Source: Oribacterium sp. C9 (GTDB taxonomy: Bacteria; Bacillota; Clostridia; Lachnospirales; Lachnospiraceae). Taken from it: 64,000 bases of DNA. Positions within the stretch are counted from its first letter, which is position 1; every line of letters begins with the position of its first letter. Below the pieces are notes generated by a model. That model searched no databases, was not told the origin of the DNA, and saw nothing but the letters and a program-made list of their open reading frames with translations. Positions 1 to 7,774 of the stretch are shown piece after piece. Both the position numbers and the translations under genes were made by a program. The stretch is from NCBI RefSeq assembly GCF_002007235.1, contig NZ_MUHW01000006.1, positions 1 through 64,000 on the forward strand. The letters are read 5' to 3'.

Positions 1-73
1 GCCGGTATAGCTCAGTTGGTAGAGCAACTGATTTGTAATCAGTAGGTCTTCGGTTCGAGTCCGAATCCCGGCT
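1..73 (+). tRNA. tRNA-Thr (anticodon TGT)
   Basis: A full cloverleaf can be drawn by eye: acceptor 1-7/66-72, D arm 10-25, anticodon arm 27-43 with loop TTTGTAA giving anticodon TGT at 34-36 (reads ACA, Thr), and T arm 49-65 with loop TTCGAGT. CCA is not encoded. One acceptor pair is broken: T6 faces C67, while the other six pairs are intact. The gene is followed immediately by a strong terminator at 81-111. The window begins at its first base, so the promoter is not visible. Confidence 0.93.
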
Positions 74-80
74 TCAAAAA

Positions 81-111
81 AAAGCTTCGAGAGAAATCTC
101 GAAGCTTTTTT
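81..111. terminator. Bidirectional Rho-independent terminator
   Basis: A perfect 12-bp stem (81-92 with 97-108) closes a GAAA loop, with A-run on the left and T-run on the right. It can end the tRNA transcript on the plus strand and the 111-734 gene on the minus strand. Confidence 0.9.
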
Positions 112-734
112 CATTTTCCCAAAATCTTCTTTACAAACGCCTCATCCGGACGCTCAGGATCCAGCGAATAAATATCTATCCTGCTCGGATCACTTGAACG
201 ATCCTCAAAAGCAGGGAAGAGGAAGCCAAGCTCAGGCTTTCCGGCATTATAGTCCTTATCTACCCTCGCAACGGCACAGATTATGAACTGAAAAACCTCC
301 TCAGATTCACCCTGTTCCTCCTTATCCGAGCCCTTCACAGGCACATCATAAAGCCCATGGTAAATGAATATCCCATACTCCTGCGGAATGCGAATTCCCT
401 CAGCAAGCTGCTCACACAAAGTCTGAACCAGAAGATCATCCTTAAGCCCATACTGCGATAAAGCCATCAACAGTCTGTGAATGCTGTCATAAGCCAGATC
501 CCCTTTTGGAAACTCAAAGCTCCTGAGCTGCTTATTAGTCTTAGAAAAAGGAATCGTCTTAGCCAGCTCCAGATTGACCTGCCTGTCGTGAGTTCCCATG
601 TTTCGGAAGTTAACATTAAAACTGTTATCTATATAACCCTCCGGATCCATATAAGCTCCAGCCGCACGGTAAAAGCAGTTTCTGCTTAAAGTCATCCTTC
701 TGGTAAGCTCCAGCATATCTTCTCTATTAATCAT
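111..734 (-). CDS. DUF4317-like protein
   Basis: 207-residue soluble protein beginning MINREDMLELTRRM, with a later GFLFPAFEDRS segment. From memory this combination matches the DUF4317 proteins common in Lachnospiraceae, whose function is unknown; I recall some members being much longer, so this one may be a short version. No catalytic motif or membrane segment is visible. It converges on the tRNA-Thr terminator and is transcribed away from the iteron-like motif at 808. Start taken at the ATG at 734; a GGGGTG stretch just upstream on the minus strand could be the ribosome site. Confidence 0.6.
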   Translation of the reverse strand: MINREDMLELTRRMTLSRNCFYRAAGAYMDPEGYIDNSFNVNFRNMGTHDRQVNLELAKTIPFSKTNKQLRSFEFPKGDLAYDSIHRLLMALSQYGLKDDLLVQTLCEQLAEGIRIPQEYGIFIYHGLYDVPVKGSDKEEQGESEEVFQFIICAVARVDKDYNAGKPELGFLFPAFEDRSSDPSRIDIYSLDPERPDEAFVKKILGK

Positions 735-807
735 TTAAATCACCCCTTCCTGATAGCCTGCGACGGCATATCAGCTTTACATTGTCAGATTTTTCCTGTT
801 CCTTTAT

Positions 808-823
808 ACCGTAAATTTGTTAT
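808..823 (+). repeat. Dispersed iteron-like motif, copy 1
   Basis: ACCGTAAATTTGTTAT, the same 16-mer found in the origin at 10.9-12.0 kb. It runs directly into TATACT (821-826), so its last bases could form an extended -10 (TGTTATACT) of a promoter for the 938-1498 gene. Confidence 0.75.
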
Positions 824-937
824 ACTATAGTGCAAGATTCAATTGCTGCAAATCATATTTCCGTCTCTGATGAATCTTCATATAAATATGAGCCCACTTT
901 CGTTAATGGCTCTTTACAAATAAAAAGGAAAAAATCT

Positions 938-1498
938 ATGTTAAAAATCTCAACACCATTTACAAGAGATCAGAAGGCCAATGCCTACATCTCTGAATTT
1001 ATAAATAACCGTATCATGTCACTCCTCATCAACGACATGGAAGATGCTGCCGGTAAGGACTATCTTAAGGTCACTACCGATGACAACGAATTTCAGGAAA
1101 ATATCAGATTCTATTTCCCGGATCATTATTCAAAGCCTGACGCTGCGGCAGCATTTATATCTCTTCTTAAAGGAATAAAGTCAAAGGATGAATTCATTCC
1201 AAACATCTATGAAGAATATGCATTACACGCAGTGATCCACAGCTACATCCATCAGTGTGAGGACAAGGGAACAAGCCCTGCCAGAAACATGCCTTCAGAA
1301 GCCCGCAGCTACGTTTATTCCATTCTCAGAAACGAATATCTGGAGGACGGTGAACGTGACGAGCAGGATCCTGAGTTCCTGATGACAACATTTGAAGACA
1401 TGTACGATTACGACGAATTCGTAACCTACAATATGGATTACGGCATGCTCGACCACATGACAGCAGAAGAGATCACTGCCGCGAGAGAGAAGCGTTAA
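938..1498 (+). CDS. Hypothetical acidic protein
   Basis: Not recognised. The reading frame is open from a GTG at 830 (222 residues), but the ATG at 938 has a good AAAAGGA ribosome site eight bases upstream and gives 186 residues starting MLKISTPF. The product is acidic and soluble, with a Glu/Asp/Tyr-rich C-terminal third (around DEFVTYNMDYGMLDHM) and no signal peptide or membrane segment. The iteron-like motif at 808 lies just upstream. Its last four bases overlap the end of the convergent thiol-redox gene. Confidence 0.7.
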   Translation: MLKISTPFTRDQKANAYISEFINNRIMSLLINDMEDAAGKDYLKVTTDDNEFQENIRFYFPDHYSKPDAAAAFISLLKGIKSKDEFIPNIYEEYALHAVIHSYIHQCEDKGTSPARNMPSEARSYVYSILRNEYLEDGERDEQDPEFLMTTFEDMYDYDEFVTYNMDYGMLDHMTAEEITAAREKR

Positions 1499-1740
1499 GC
1501 ATTCTCATGAATATATTTTAAAATCTCCGAAAAGTCAGTTATGTACCTGTAGCTTTCCTCTGATTCCGGTATGAAGAGAGCAGGAGCGGTCATGACACGA
1601 TACTTCACAACGAGTTCTATGCCTGACTTTTCATCCGCCGGACACTCAACATATGAGATTCCCGCATCCATGAGCTCCTTCTTCACCTGCTTACATTTAG
1701 AGCAATGAAATGTGGTAAGTAATTTTAATTCCTGATTCAT
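1495..1740 (-). CDS. Glutaredoxin/thioredoxin-like small protein
   Basis: An 81-residue thioredoxin-fold protein. The redox motif CSKC follows a short beta strand (LKLLTTFHCSKCK), and a TAPALFIPE segment supplies the cis-proline-type loop expected of glutaredoxins. The family reduces disulfides or mixed disulfides in the cytoplasm. The ATG at 1740 has GAGGTG seven bases upstream on its strand; a longer version from 1776 would add 12 residues and also has an AAGGAA site. It converges with the 938-1498 gene. Confidence 0.75.
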   Translation of the reverse strand: MNQELKLLTTFHCSKCKQVKKELMDAGISYVECPADEKSGIELVVKYRVMTAPALFIPESEESYRYITDFSEILKYIHENA

Positions 1741-1833
1741 AAACACCTCAGCTACTTCCGGCTTTGCCGGATTCATTTCCTTATTACGCCGGTAATTGTA
1801 GCATGTGAAGTTTTCGGCATCAATCGGGTCTTC

Positions 1834-2031
1834 ATGACACTTATATCATGACGTGAGTGTCAAAAGTCGATATCGGACCGCTTCGCGCTATGCGCTCTCG
1901 CGTTCCTCCCACATTCCGCACTCTCAGGCCGATAAATCGTCCTTACGTGCTCCATGTGGGGCGTGTCATGAAGTCTATCCTCCACTTTTGTGCAAGCACA
2001 AGTGGAGGATAGACTTATGACACTTATATCA
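1834..2031. repeat. Structured intergenic element flanked by a 15-bp direct repeat
   Basis: ATGACACTTATATCA occurs at 1834-1848 and again at 2017-2031. Between them are several inverted repeats: a 17-bp perfect hairpin with longer imperfect extension (1971-1993/1996-2016), CCCACAT/ATGTGGG, TATCGG/CCGATA and a GCGCTATGCGC-type palindrome. The left end (1856-1888) recurs inverted at 4195-4228. It could be a small non-coding mobile repeat or a transcribed structured RNA; no gene is evident inside. Confidence 0.6.
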
Positions 2032-2036
2032 AACAT

Positions 2037-2052
2037 ATAACAAAAATACGGT
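2037..2052 (-). repeat. Dispersed iteron-like motif, copy 2
   Basis: ATAACAAAAATACGGT on the plus strand, i.e. the iteron in minus orientation, 25 bases upstream of the HAD-like gene. Confidence 0.7.
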
Positions 2053-2077
2053 ATCAATGCATTAAAAGAGGCAATTT

Positions 2078-2596
2078 ATGTTCGATCCAAATTACAGACT
2101 TGGACTCGACCTTGAGCTTTTGAAGCGAAAGGATCTTGTCCGTTTTTTCGACATCGATGGAGTGCTCGCAGTTTACGGTTACGGCTCGGACGGCATCAAT
2201 GTCTGCGGTGACGATGAATTCGATGCCTTCGTGGAAGAGCACGATATATACGAGACGGCTGTCGGTCCCGAATTCATCAAACAGTATATAGAAACCTACA
2301 CCGACTGTTCCAGAAATTTTATACTCAGTTTGTCCAGCACCAAAACTCAGGATGCCCAGAAGGTCAGGTTCATAAACCGTGTTTATCCAGGGCTGTTCAA
2401 ACCTGAAAACATACTCTTCACAAGAGACTCTGACAAGTCAGTCATGGTGAAAGAAACTCTTGAAAGGGAATTTGATGGCCTGAATACCCCTCATCTCTTT
2501 ATCGATGATGATACCCGGGTCCTTTACAGGCTTCAGCTCGGCGGCGTTACCGCCGTTCACATTTCGAGCCTTCTTCAGCTCGCAGCACTAAAATAA
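2078..2596 (+). CDS. HAD-superfamily phosphatase-like protein
   Basis: 172-residue cytoplasmic protein with the HAD signature: nucleophile motif FFDIDGV (D25 and D27), a Ser-rich motif II (LSLSSTK), a lysine region, and an acidic motif III near the end (HLFIDDDTR). These proteins hydrolyse phosphate esters through an aspartyl-phosphate intermediate; the substrate is not predictable. An AGAGG ribosome site precedes the ATG. It is a single gene between structured repeats, followed by htrA 180 bases later. Confidence 0.75.
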   Translation: MFDPNYRLGLDLELLKRKDLVRFFDIDGVLAVYGYGSDGINVCGDDEFDAFVEEHDIYETAVGPEFIKQYIETYTDCSRNFILSLSSTKTQDAQKVRFINRVYPGLFKPENILFTRDSDKSVMVKETLEREFDGLNTPHLFIDDDTRVLYRLQLGGVTAVHISSLLQLAALK

Positions 2597-2779
2597 CATA
2601 TCCAGACTTTTGATCTGCTGATAAAGCTGTACCATCCAGTTTCCAGGACACAATTTCTTGACAATTACGACACAAAATCTCCATCAATTAAACAAAATTG
2701 AGTCACACTTTTTCACTAGTATTCAAAGCGTAAACAAAAATACAACAATCCAGTGAAAATCAACTTGATGGAGGTTATT

Positions 2780-4183
2780 ATGTATAGAAATTTAGGAAAA
2801 CGTGTTGCAACTATCGTTTTAAGTGCCCTTGTATTCGGATCTGTTTCCGGTATCGCCATGGTTGGAGTTGGAAGAGCCGCTCAGTTCGCAACTACTCAGA
2901 ACGTGGCGGCAGCTCAAACTGCTACTGGAACTGATGCCAATGTCTCTCCCGACAGCAGCCTGCAGAACAATTCAACTACCGATGCCACTACCATGCTGGC
3001 AAATGGCAGCAACAATACAACAGCATTAAACACCGCTTCATCAGCAGGAAGCGCCAAGACAGTTTCTGAGATAGCACAAGACGCCATGCCTCAGGTCGTA
3101 TCCATCACAAACACCATAAGATATAAGCAGTACGGCTATACCATGTTCGGTCTCGGCGGTGAAACCGAAGCTGAGGCTGCAGCAAGCGGCTCAGGTGTCA
3201 TCGTCGGAAAGACAGACAGCGAGCTTCTCATTGCAACCAACCATCATGTTATAGAGGATTCAACAACTCTTAGCGTACAGTTCGTGGACGGTACATCCGC
3301 AGACGCACAGATCAAGGGCGAGGATTCAGATGCAGATCTTGCGGTGATCGCAGTTAAGCTCAGCGACATCCCCTCAGAGACATTGTCAAAAATCGAGATA
3401 GCAGAGTTCGGTGACTCAGATGCGCTTCAGGTAGGAGATCAGGTCGTTGCCATAGGTAATGCTCTCGGCTATGGTCAGTCAGTTACCACCGGAATCATCT
3501 CCGCAAAGGACAGAGACGTACAGACAAGCAGCGGTACAGAATCCGGACTTCTCCAGACAGATGCAGCCATCAACCCGGGAAATTCCGGCGGAGCACTCCT
3601 TAACATGAAGGGACAGCTGATCGGTATCAATGTTGCCAAGTATTCAAGTACCGATGTAGAGGGTATGGGCTATTCCATCCCGAGCAACAAGGCAAAGTCC
3701 ATCATCAGCACACTTTCAAGCAAGGAAACAAGAAGCAAGGTTTCCGATGAGAACCGCGGTTACCTCGGAATTCAGGCAAAGACCATCGATGCCGCGACAG
3801 CAGAAGCCTACGGTATGGTTCAGGGCGTTTATGTTTACAAGATCGTCGATGGTACAGCCGCAGCGGCTTCAGATCTTCAGGAAAAGGATATCATCGTGAA
3901 GTTCGATGATCAGAGCGTAACCAGCTTCGATGATCTCCAGAATCTTCTGGGAAGATACGCTGCAGGTGAGACCATCAATCTGACTGTAAAGCGTCCTAAC
4001 GGCAGCACCTACGATGAAAAGGTGATCTCCATCACATTGACAACAAATCCCGACAAGACTTCAGAAAGCTCTTCTGATGATGCCTCTGGCTCACAGAACT
4101 CAGGAAACTCCGATTCTGCAAAGGAAAGTGAAGAGATGTTCCGTGAATTCATTCAGGGTCTCCCTCAGTTCTATATGAACTGA
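2780..4183 (+). CDS. htrA: HtrA/DegP-like membrane-anchored serine protease
   Basis: 468-residue surface quality-control protease. The N-terminus (MYRNLGKRVATIVLSALVF) is a signal anchor, followed by a Ser/Thr/Asn-rich linker to about residue 95, a trypsin-like domain with His156 (TNHHV), Asp186 (DADLAV) and Ser269 (GNSGGA), then one PDZ domain and a Ser-rich tail. The family degrades misfolded exported proteins. The ATG at 2780 is chosen over an upstream ATG at 2753 because GGAGGT sits at 2770-2775. It stands alone, with a hairpin terminator downstream. Confidence 0.93.
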   Translation: MYRNLGKRVATIVLSALVFGSVSGIAMVGVGRAAQFATTQNVAAAQTATGTDANVSPDSSLQNNSTTDATTMLANGSNNTTALNTASSAGSAKTVSEIAQDAMPQVVSITNTIRYKQYGYTMFGLGGETEAEAAASGSGVIVGKTDSELLIATNHHVIEDSTTLSVQFVDGTSADAQIKGEDSDADLAVIAVKLSDIPSETLSKIEIAEFGDSDALQVGDQVVAIGNALGYGQSVTTGIISAKDRDVQTSSGTESGLLQTDAAINPGNSGGALLNMKGQLIGINVAKYSSTDVEGMGYSIPSNKAKSIISTLSSKETRSKVSDENRGYLGIQAKTIDAATAEAYGMVQGVYVYKIVDGTAAAASDLQEKDIIVKFDDQSVTSFDDLQNLLGRYAAGETINLTVKRPNGSTYDEKVISITLTTNPDKTSESSSDDASGSQNSGNSDSAKESEEMFREFIQGLPQFYMN

Positions 4184-4194
4184 TATATAAGTGA

Positions 4195-4228
4195 GCGCAA
4201 AGCGGTCCGATATCGACTTTTGACACTC
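4195..4228. repeat. Inverted partial copy of the 1834-2031 element
   Basis: These 34 bases are the reverse complement of about 1856-1888 with one difference near the end. The two copies face each other around the HAD-like and htrA genes. Confidence 0.7.
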
Positions 4229-4266
4229 AAATCATTATAAGTGCCACTCTCCCCATTATTCAAAAT

Positions 4267-4310
4267 GAGATGCAATGTTAAAAAATACTTTAGCATTGCA
4301 TCTCTCTTTC
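4267..4310 (+). terminator. Probable terminator after htrA
   Basis: An 11-bp perfect stem (4267-4277 with 4294-4304) is followed by a pyrimidine-rich, T-interrupted tail. Confidence 0.6.
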
Positions 4311-4406
4311 TATGCTAAAATGACTTAAACCTGAATCTATAGACCGATTCGATAAAGACTTTTAACACTTACATAAAGACCTATCCGGTGAAAGGAACCC
4401 TTTTTA

Positions 4407-5816
4407 ATGCAAAACTACGGCGGAAGCTACAACCGTTATGGAAATTACAGTGGAAACCATCATAATAAAAACCGTGGCGGTGGAGGATGTCTCAGCGTCA
4501 TCATAATTGCCGTTCTCGTGGCGCTTGCACTTTCTATAGTGAGAGTCCCCTCCGAACTGATTCCGAACCTACGAATCGAAAACATCGCCGGTTTTGATTT
4601 CGGAAGCCTCTATGACCGATTCATCAATTCCATTTCAGATACTTTTTTCGATGAATATAAAACTCATACTTCTTTTTCTGAAGAAACCAGCAGAACGGAA
4701 GAGCATAAAGCTCAAAACGGAAGAACAAAGGAGAAGAAATCAGCTGATGACTCACTAAACGAAACTACTCCGGCTGAAAGCAATGTATCTCCATGGTCAA
4801 ATGGCAGTTCCATCAGTGATTCCAGTCAGGCCGGTTACTACTGCTATAATCTTCTGGATGAGGATTCGAAGCTTGTATACAGAGAAATTCTCGAAGCCAT
4901 CACCTGCCGGGAGGAGCGTCATGTGTCAACATTGGACACCGCAAAACTAAATACTATCTATAATTACGTGGTTGCCGATCACCCGGAGATCTTTTATTCC
5001 TGCGGCATACACTACACTCAGGAACTGATAAACGGCATAGTAACATCCATTAGAGTAAAAGGGCAGTACTCTATGACAAAAGAGAATGCCGACTCTTATG
5101 AAGCCGCCATGGTACCTGTGGTTCAGTCAATCCTCGTTAGTGTACCGGGCTATGTGGACGGCATGGAGACCTCCGACTATACAAAGATAAAGTACATATA
5201 TGACTATATAATCGAAAATACTGAATATGTTGCCGGCGCCGATGAAAATCAGAATATCATCTCGGTTTTACTGAATCATCGCTCAGTATGTAACGGCTAT
5301 GCGAAGACCTTCCAGTATCTTTCCCAGCAGCTGGGCATACCTTCGGTTCTTGTGACAGGCTATGCCGAAGGCGGGCTCCACGCGTGGAATGCAGTTCTTA
5401 TGGACGGAGCATGGTATCAATTCGATGTTACCTTCGGTGACTCACAGCTTTCATCCGTAAACGCATCTATCATAAACTATGCGTATTTCGGTCTGACAGA
5501 TGATCAGATGAATGCAAATCACACCGCCCTCGGAACCATACCTGTTCCTTCATGCACTTCGACTTCCGGGAATTATTTCGTAAAAAACGGTATATATTTT
5601 GACAATGCTGACACAGGAGCCGTAGGTGAGCTTGTTCGTTCGATACAGTCCTCCGGAGGAAACATCGTCCAGTTCCGTACAGATTCGGCAGAGACCATGG
5701 CTGCTCTTATAAACTCACTTTTCAATCAGCAGAAGATATATAATTATCTGGATAATGTAAGGAGCTTCAGCTACTCTTTGATCGATTCACAAAATACGAT
5801 GGTTATAATTTTTTAG
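4407..5816 (+). CDS. Membrane-anchored transglutaminase-like protein
   Basis: 469 residues. The N-terminus is Gly/Asn/Tyr-rich (to about 27), followed by one membrane segment (about 28-46, LSVIIIAVLVALALSIV), a hydrophilic Ser/Glu linker, and a transglutaminase-like domain with a plausible Cys295 (VCNGYAKT), His325 (GGLHAWNAV) and Asp340 (QFDVTFGD) triad. In bacteria this fold usually acts as a peptidase or amide-bond remodelling enzyme at the cell surface. A CTC/GAAAGGAA ribosome-site stretch lies 10-20 bases before the ATG. Probably followed in the same direction by the small secreted gene at 5872. Confidence 0.85.
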   Translation: MQNYGGSYNRYGNYSGNHHNKNRGGGGCLSVIIIAVLVALALSIVRVPSELIPNLRIENIAGFDFGSLYDRFINSISDTFFDEYKTHTSFSEETSRTEEHKAQNGRTKEKKSADDSLNETTPAESNVSPWSNGSSISDSSQAGYYCYNLLDEDSKLVYREILEAITCREERHVSTLDTAKLNTIYNYVVADHPEIFYSCGIHYTQELINGIVTSIRVKGQYSMTKENADSYEAAMVPVVQSILVSVPGYVDGMETSDYTKIKYIYDYIIENTEYVAGADENQNIISVLLNHRSVCNGYAKTFQYLSQQLGIPSVLVTGYAEGGLHAWNAVLMDGAWYQFDVTFGDSQLSSVNASIINYAYFGLTDDQMNANHTALGTIPVPSCTSTSGNYFVKNGIYFDNADTGAVGELVRSIQSSGGNIVQFRTDSAETMAALINSLFNQQKIYNYLDNVRSFSYSLIDSQNTMVIIF

Positions 5817-5871
5817 ATCATGATCTGATGTCAATTATTAAACTCACATCACACTATTAAGGAGTATAAAT

Positions 5872-6465
5872 ATGAGACGAACCAAACTTTTCACATCTTT
5901 CATCGCAGCTTTAACAGCAGCAACAGCCCTTACCTTTTCTTCATTTGCAGGCTCATGGGCGTGGATAGACACAAACGGCGACGGACTCGCTGCATGCTAT
6001 TATTTCAATGATGACAACAGCCTTCAGCACGGAGGCGTTACGCCGGACGGCTACACCGTGAACGAGAACGGTGCATGGATCGTGAACGGAGTCCTTCAGG
6101 AGCGTTCTGTTCTCACAGACAAGGCTCACGAGAACATCGCATTTTCAGGCACTACGGATGCTGCCAATGTCAACAACGGTAGATATCACTTCACCACCGC
6201 AAATTCAATGGGCATGAAGCTTCCATTCAGCGGAGTTGACATCCTGTCGCTGCAGGTAAACATTGACAGTGAACAGAATCTGAATCTTTCCATAGCCTAT
6301 GAGGATGGTCAGATAGGTACCATAACTCTTCCTGTAAATCAGGACGGAAGCTACACCATGACAACCACAGGCGGCAATGTGATCATCAGCTTCGGCAACA
6401 ACGAGATGAACTGGAGCGGAGAGTACTATGGAATCCCGACTGTACTTACTGCGGTGAAGGATTGA
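5872..6465 (+). CDS. Small secreted protein with cell-wall-binding-like N-terminus
   Basis: 197 residues with a clear signal peptide (MRRTKLFTSFIAALTAATAL, cleavage near SFAGS). The first mature part (WAWIDTNGDGLAACYYF and a following Tyr/Asn/Gly repeat) resembles one choline/cell-wall-binding repeat pair; the C-terminal half looks like a small beta domain. AAGGAG lies eight bases before the ATG. Function unknown; surface location is inferred. Confidence 0.75.
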   Translation: MRRTKLFTSFIAALTAATALTFSSFAGSWAWIDTNGDGLAACYYFNDDNSLQHGGVTPDGYTVNENGAWIVNGVLQERSVLTDKAHENIAFSGTTDAANVNNGRYHFTTANSMGMKLPFSGVDILSLQVNIDSEQNLNLSIAYEDGQIGTITLPVNQDGSYTMTTTGGNVIISFGNNEMNWSGEYYGIPTVLTAVKD

Positions 6466-6482
6466 GCATAGCGTCACGATTC

Positions 6483-6498
6483 ATAACAAAATTACGGT
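6483..6498 (-). repeat. Dispersed iteron-like motif, copy 3
   Basis: ATAACAAAATTACGGT, identical to origin copies, in minus orientation just after the 5872-6465 gene. Confidence 0.8.
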
Positions 6499-6573
6499 AT
6501 TATTAAAAAACGATAGCAGGCGATGGAAAATATGCTGATTTTTCATCGCCTTTTATTTTAGGGGTCGAAATTT

Positions 6574-6592
6574 ACCGTAATGATGTTATAAT
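6574..6592 (+). promoter_or_regulatory. Iteron-like motif overlapping a -10 box (copy 4)
   Basis: ACCGTAATGATGTTAT (6574-6589) overlaps a perfect TATAAT (6587-6592) with the extended TGT before it. The ATG of the rhomboid gene is at 6600, so a start site near 6599 would give an almost leaderless mRNA. No good -35 is seen (TCGAAA at 6565). Confidence 0.6.
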
Positions 6593-6599
6593 CACACAC

Positions 6600-7232
6600 A
6601 TGAATACAGAACAGAAAATAATCAATTACAAATGGATACCCTTTACCACCTATGCCATCGTAGGCGTTAATGTCATAGTTTTTCTTTTGGAGGAGATGTT
6701 TGGCGGAAGTGAAAACCTGCAGACATCAATAAATTTTGGTGCCCTTTATACTCCCTACGTGATATTTTACGGCCAGGTCTATCGAATATTCACATCCATG
6801 TTCCTCCATTTCGGAGTGGAGCATATCGGTGCGAATATGATCTCCCTGTGCGCCATAGGTCCCTACGTGGAGCATTACTTCGGACATTTCCTTTTCCTGG
6901 TGCTTTACATCTTTTCGGGACTTATCGGCAATATGGCATCCATGTTCTTTGAGTGGAACAGTGGTATTTTCAATGTCTCCGCCGGTGCAAGCGGTGCCAT
7001 CTTCGGACTTTTGTCAGTTTTCATTCTTTTTGCCATGAATCCAAAGCTGCGAAGAGTATTTCCGATCCATAGAGTTATCCTTTCGATCTTTTTATCTCTT
7101 GTTGCAGGACTCAATGATCCTTCCATAGACTTTGCAGCACATTTCGGAGGCCTTTTGGGTGGTCTGATTCTTGCCTTTATCATGCAGGAAATCCTAAGAT
7201 TCGGCATACGCCGTGAGAAAGTGAGTAGCTAA
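6600..7232 (+). CDS. Rhomboid-family intramembrane serine protease
   Basis: 210-residue membrane protein with about six hydrophobic segments. The family features are present: HFGVEHIGANM, the serine motif GASGAIFG (Ser131) and the histidine helix AAHFGGLLGGL (His181). Rhomboids cleave membrane proteins within the bilayer. There is no ribosome site before the ATG at 6600, while a -10 box ends eight bases upstream, suggesting leaderless translation. The next internal ATGs would remove the first membrane segment. Confidence 0.92.
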   Translation: MNTEQKIINYKWIPFTTYAIVGVNVIVFLLEEMFGGSENLQTSINFGALYTPYVIFYGQVYRIFTSMFLHFGVEHIGANMISLCAIGPYVEHYFGHFLFLVLYIFSGLIGNMASMFFEWNSGIFNVSAGASGAIFGLLSVFILFAMNPKLRRVFPIHRVILSIFLSLVAGLNDPSIDFAAHFGGLLGGLILAFIMQEILRFGIRREKVSS

Positions 7233-7369
7233 TATTTAACAGTTAAATTACTTAATTTATGAGATTTTTAGTCACATTTTATGACCTTAATAATTTCCCC
7301 ACGGCGTCTTAAGAATTTCATAATATCAGATTTCGTTTTTCTTCAATCACTATTTTCGGGAGTTGTGTA

Positions 7370-7480
7370 TATTATAGACAGATGAGAAATACATATTAAA
7401 TAAATGCACACTCCTTAATAAATATTTACTCACTTTAAATTAAATCCTTTTTGAACCCCGGCCGCACACCGGGGTTTTTT
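7370..7480 (+). ncRNA. Candidate small transcript ending in a strong terminator
   Basis: A -10-like TATTAT with upstream TGTG (7370-7375) precedes about 100 bases with no ORF of note, ending in an 8-bp GC-rich stem (7454-7461/7469-7476) and a T-run. The terminator has no upstream gene of its own: the rhomboid gene ends 220 bases earlier. The transcript could also simply be the rhomboid 3' region. Confidence 0.35.
7454..7480 (+). terminator. Rho-independent terminator
   Basis: AACCCCGG/CCGGGGTT stem with a seven-base loop, then TTTTTT. Confidence 0.9.
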
Positions 7481-7481
7481 A

Positions 7482-7654
7482 GTGTATAAGTCCAGTGTCA
7501 GGCGGCTATGCATACGGCAAGCTTGCTTGCAAGGATGCATAGACATCTGACACGACAACAGAAATCGAGAATAAGCGCGATAGCGCGAATTCGAGATTCC
7601 TGTTAGGATTGCGAAAGTTGCACAGCAACGAAGCAATCCGCAGGACTTATACGC
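7482..7654. repeat. Three-armed cloverleaf-like inverted-repeat element
   Basis: A 12-bp closing stem (7482-7493/7643-7654, one G-T pair) encloses three hairpin arms. Arm 1: GTGTCAG/CTGACAC (7495/7547), then CTATGCAT/ATGCATAG, then GCAAGC/GCTTGC. Arm 2: AACAG/CTGTT (7557/7600), AATC/GATT, a tandem GA mismatch, GAAT/ATTC, and GCGC-GATA-GCGC. Arm 3: GGATTGC/GCAATCC (7606/7633) and GTTGC/GCAAC. It sits between a terminator and the rpoD promoter. It is not one of the riboswitch classes I know. Confidence 0.75.
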
Positions 7655-7694
7655 ATTTATTTATATCATAAAATAATTTTATCTATTTTTACTC

Positions 7695-7723
7695 TTGCTT
7701 TATTCCTTTATTCAAACTAATAT
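7695..7723 (+). promoter_or_regulatory. Promoter of rpoD
   Basis: TTGCTT (7695-7700), 17-bp spacer, TAATAT (7718-7723), giving a leader of about 45 bases before rpoD. Confidence 0.6.
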
Positions 7724-7774
7724 AGAAAGGCTGTCTTATTTTAGGATGGCAATTCATAGAATATAGGTTTTTTT

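Noticed and set aside
1860-2057. Small minus-strand frame in the 1834-2031 element
   Set aside because: It spans the inverted repeats and its residues simply reflect hairpin arms.
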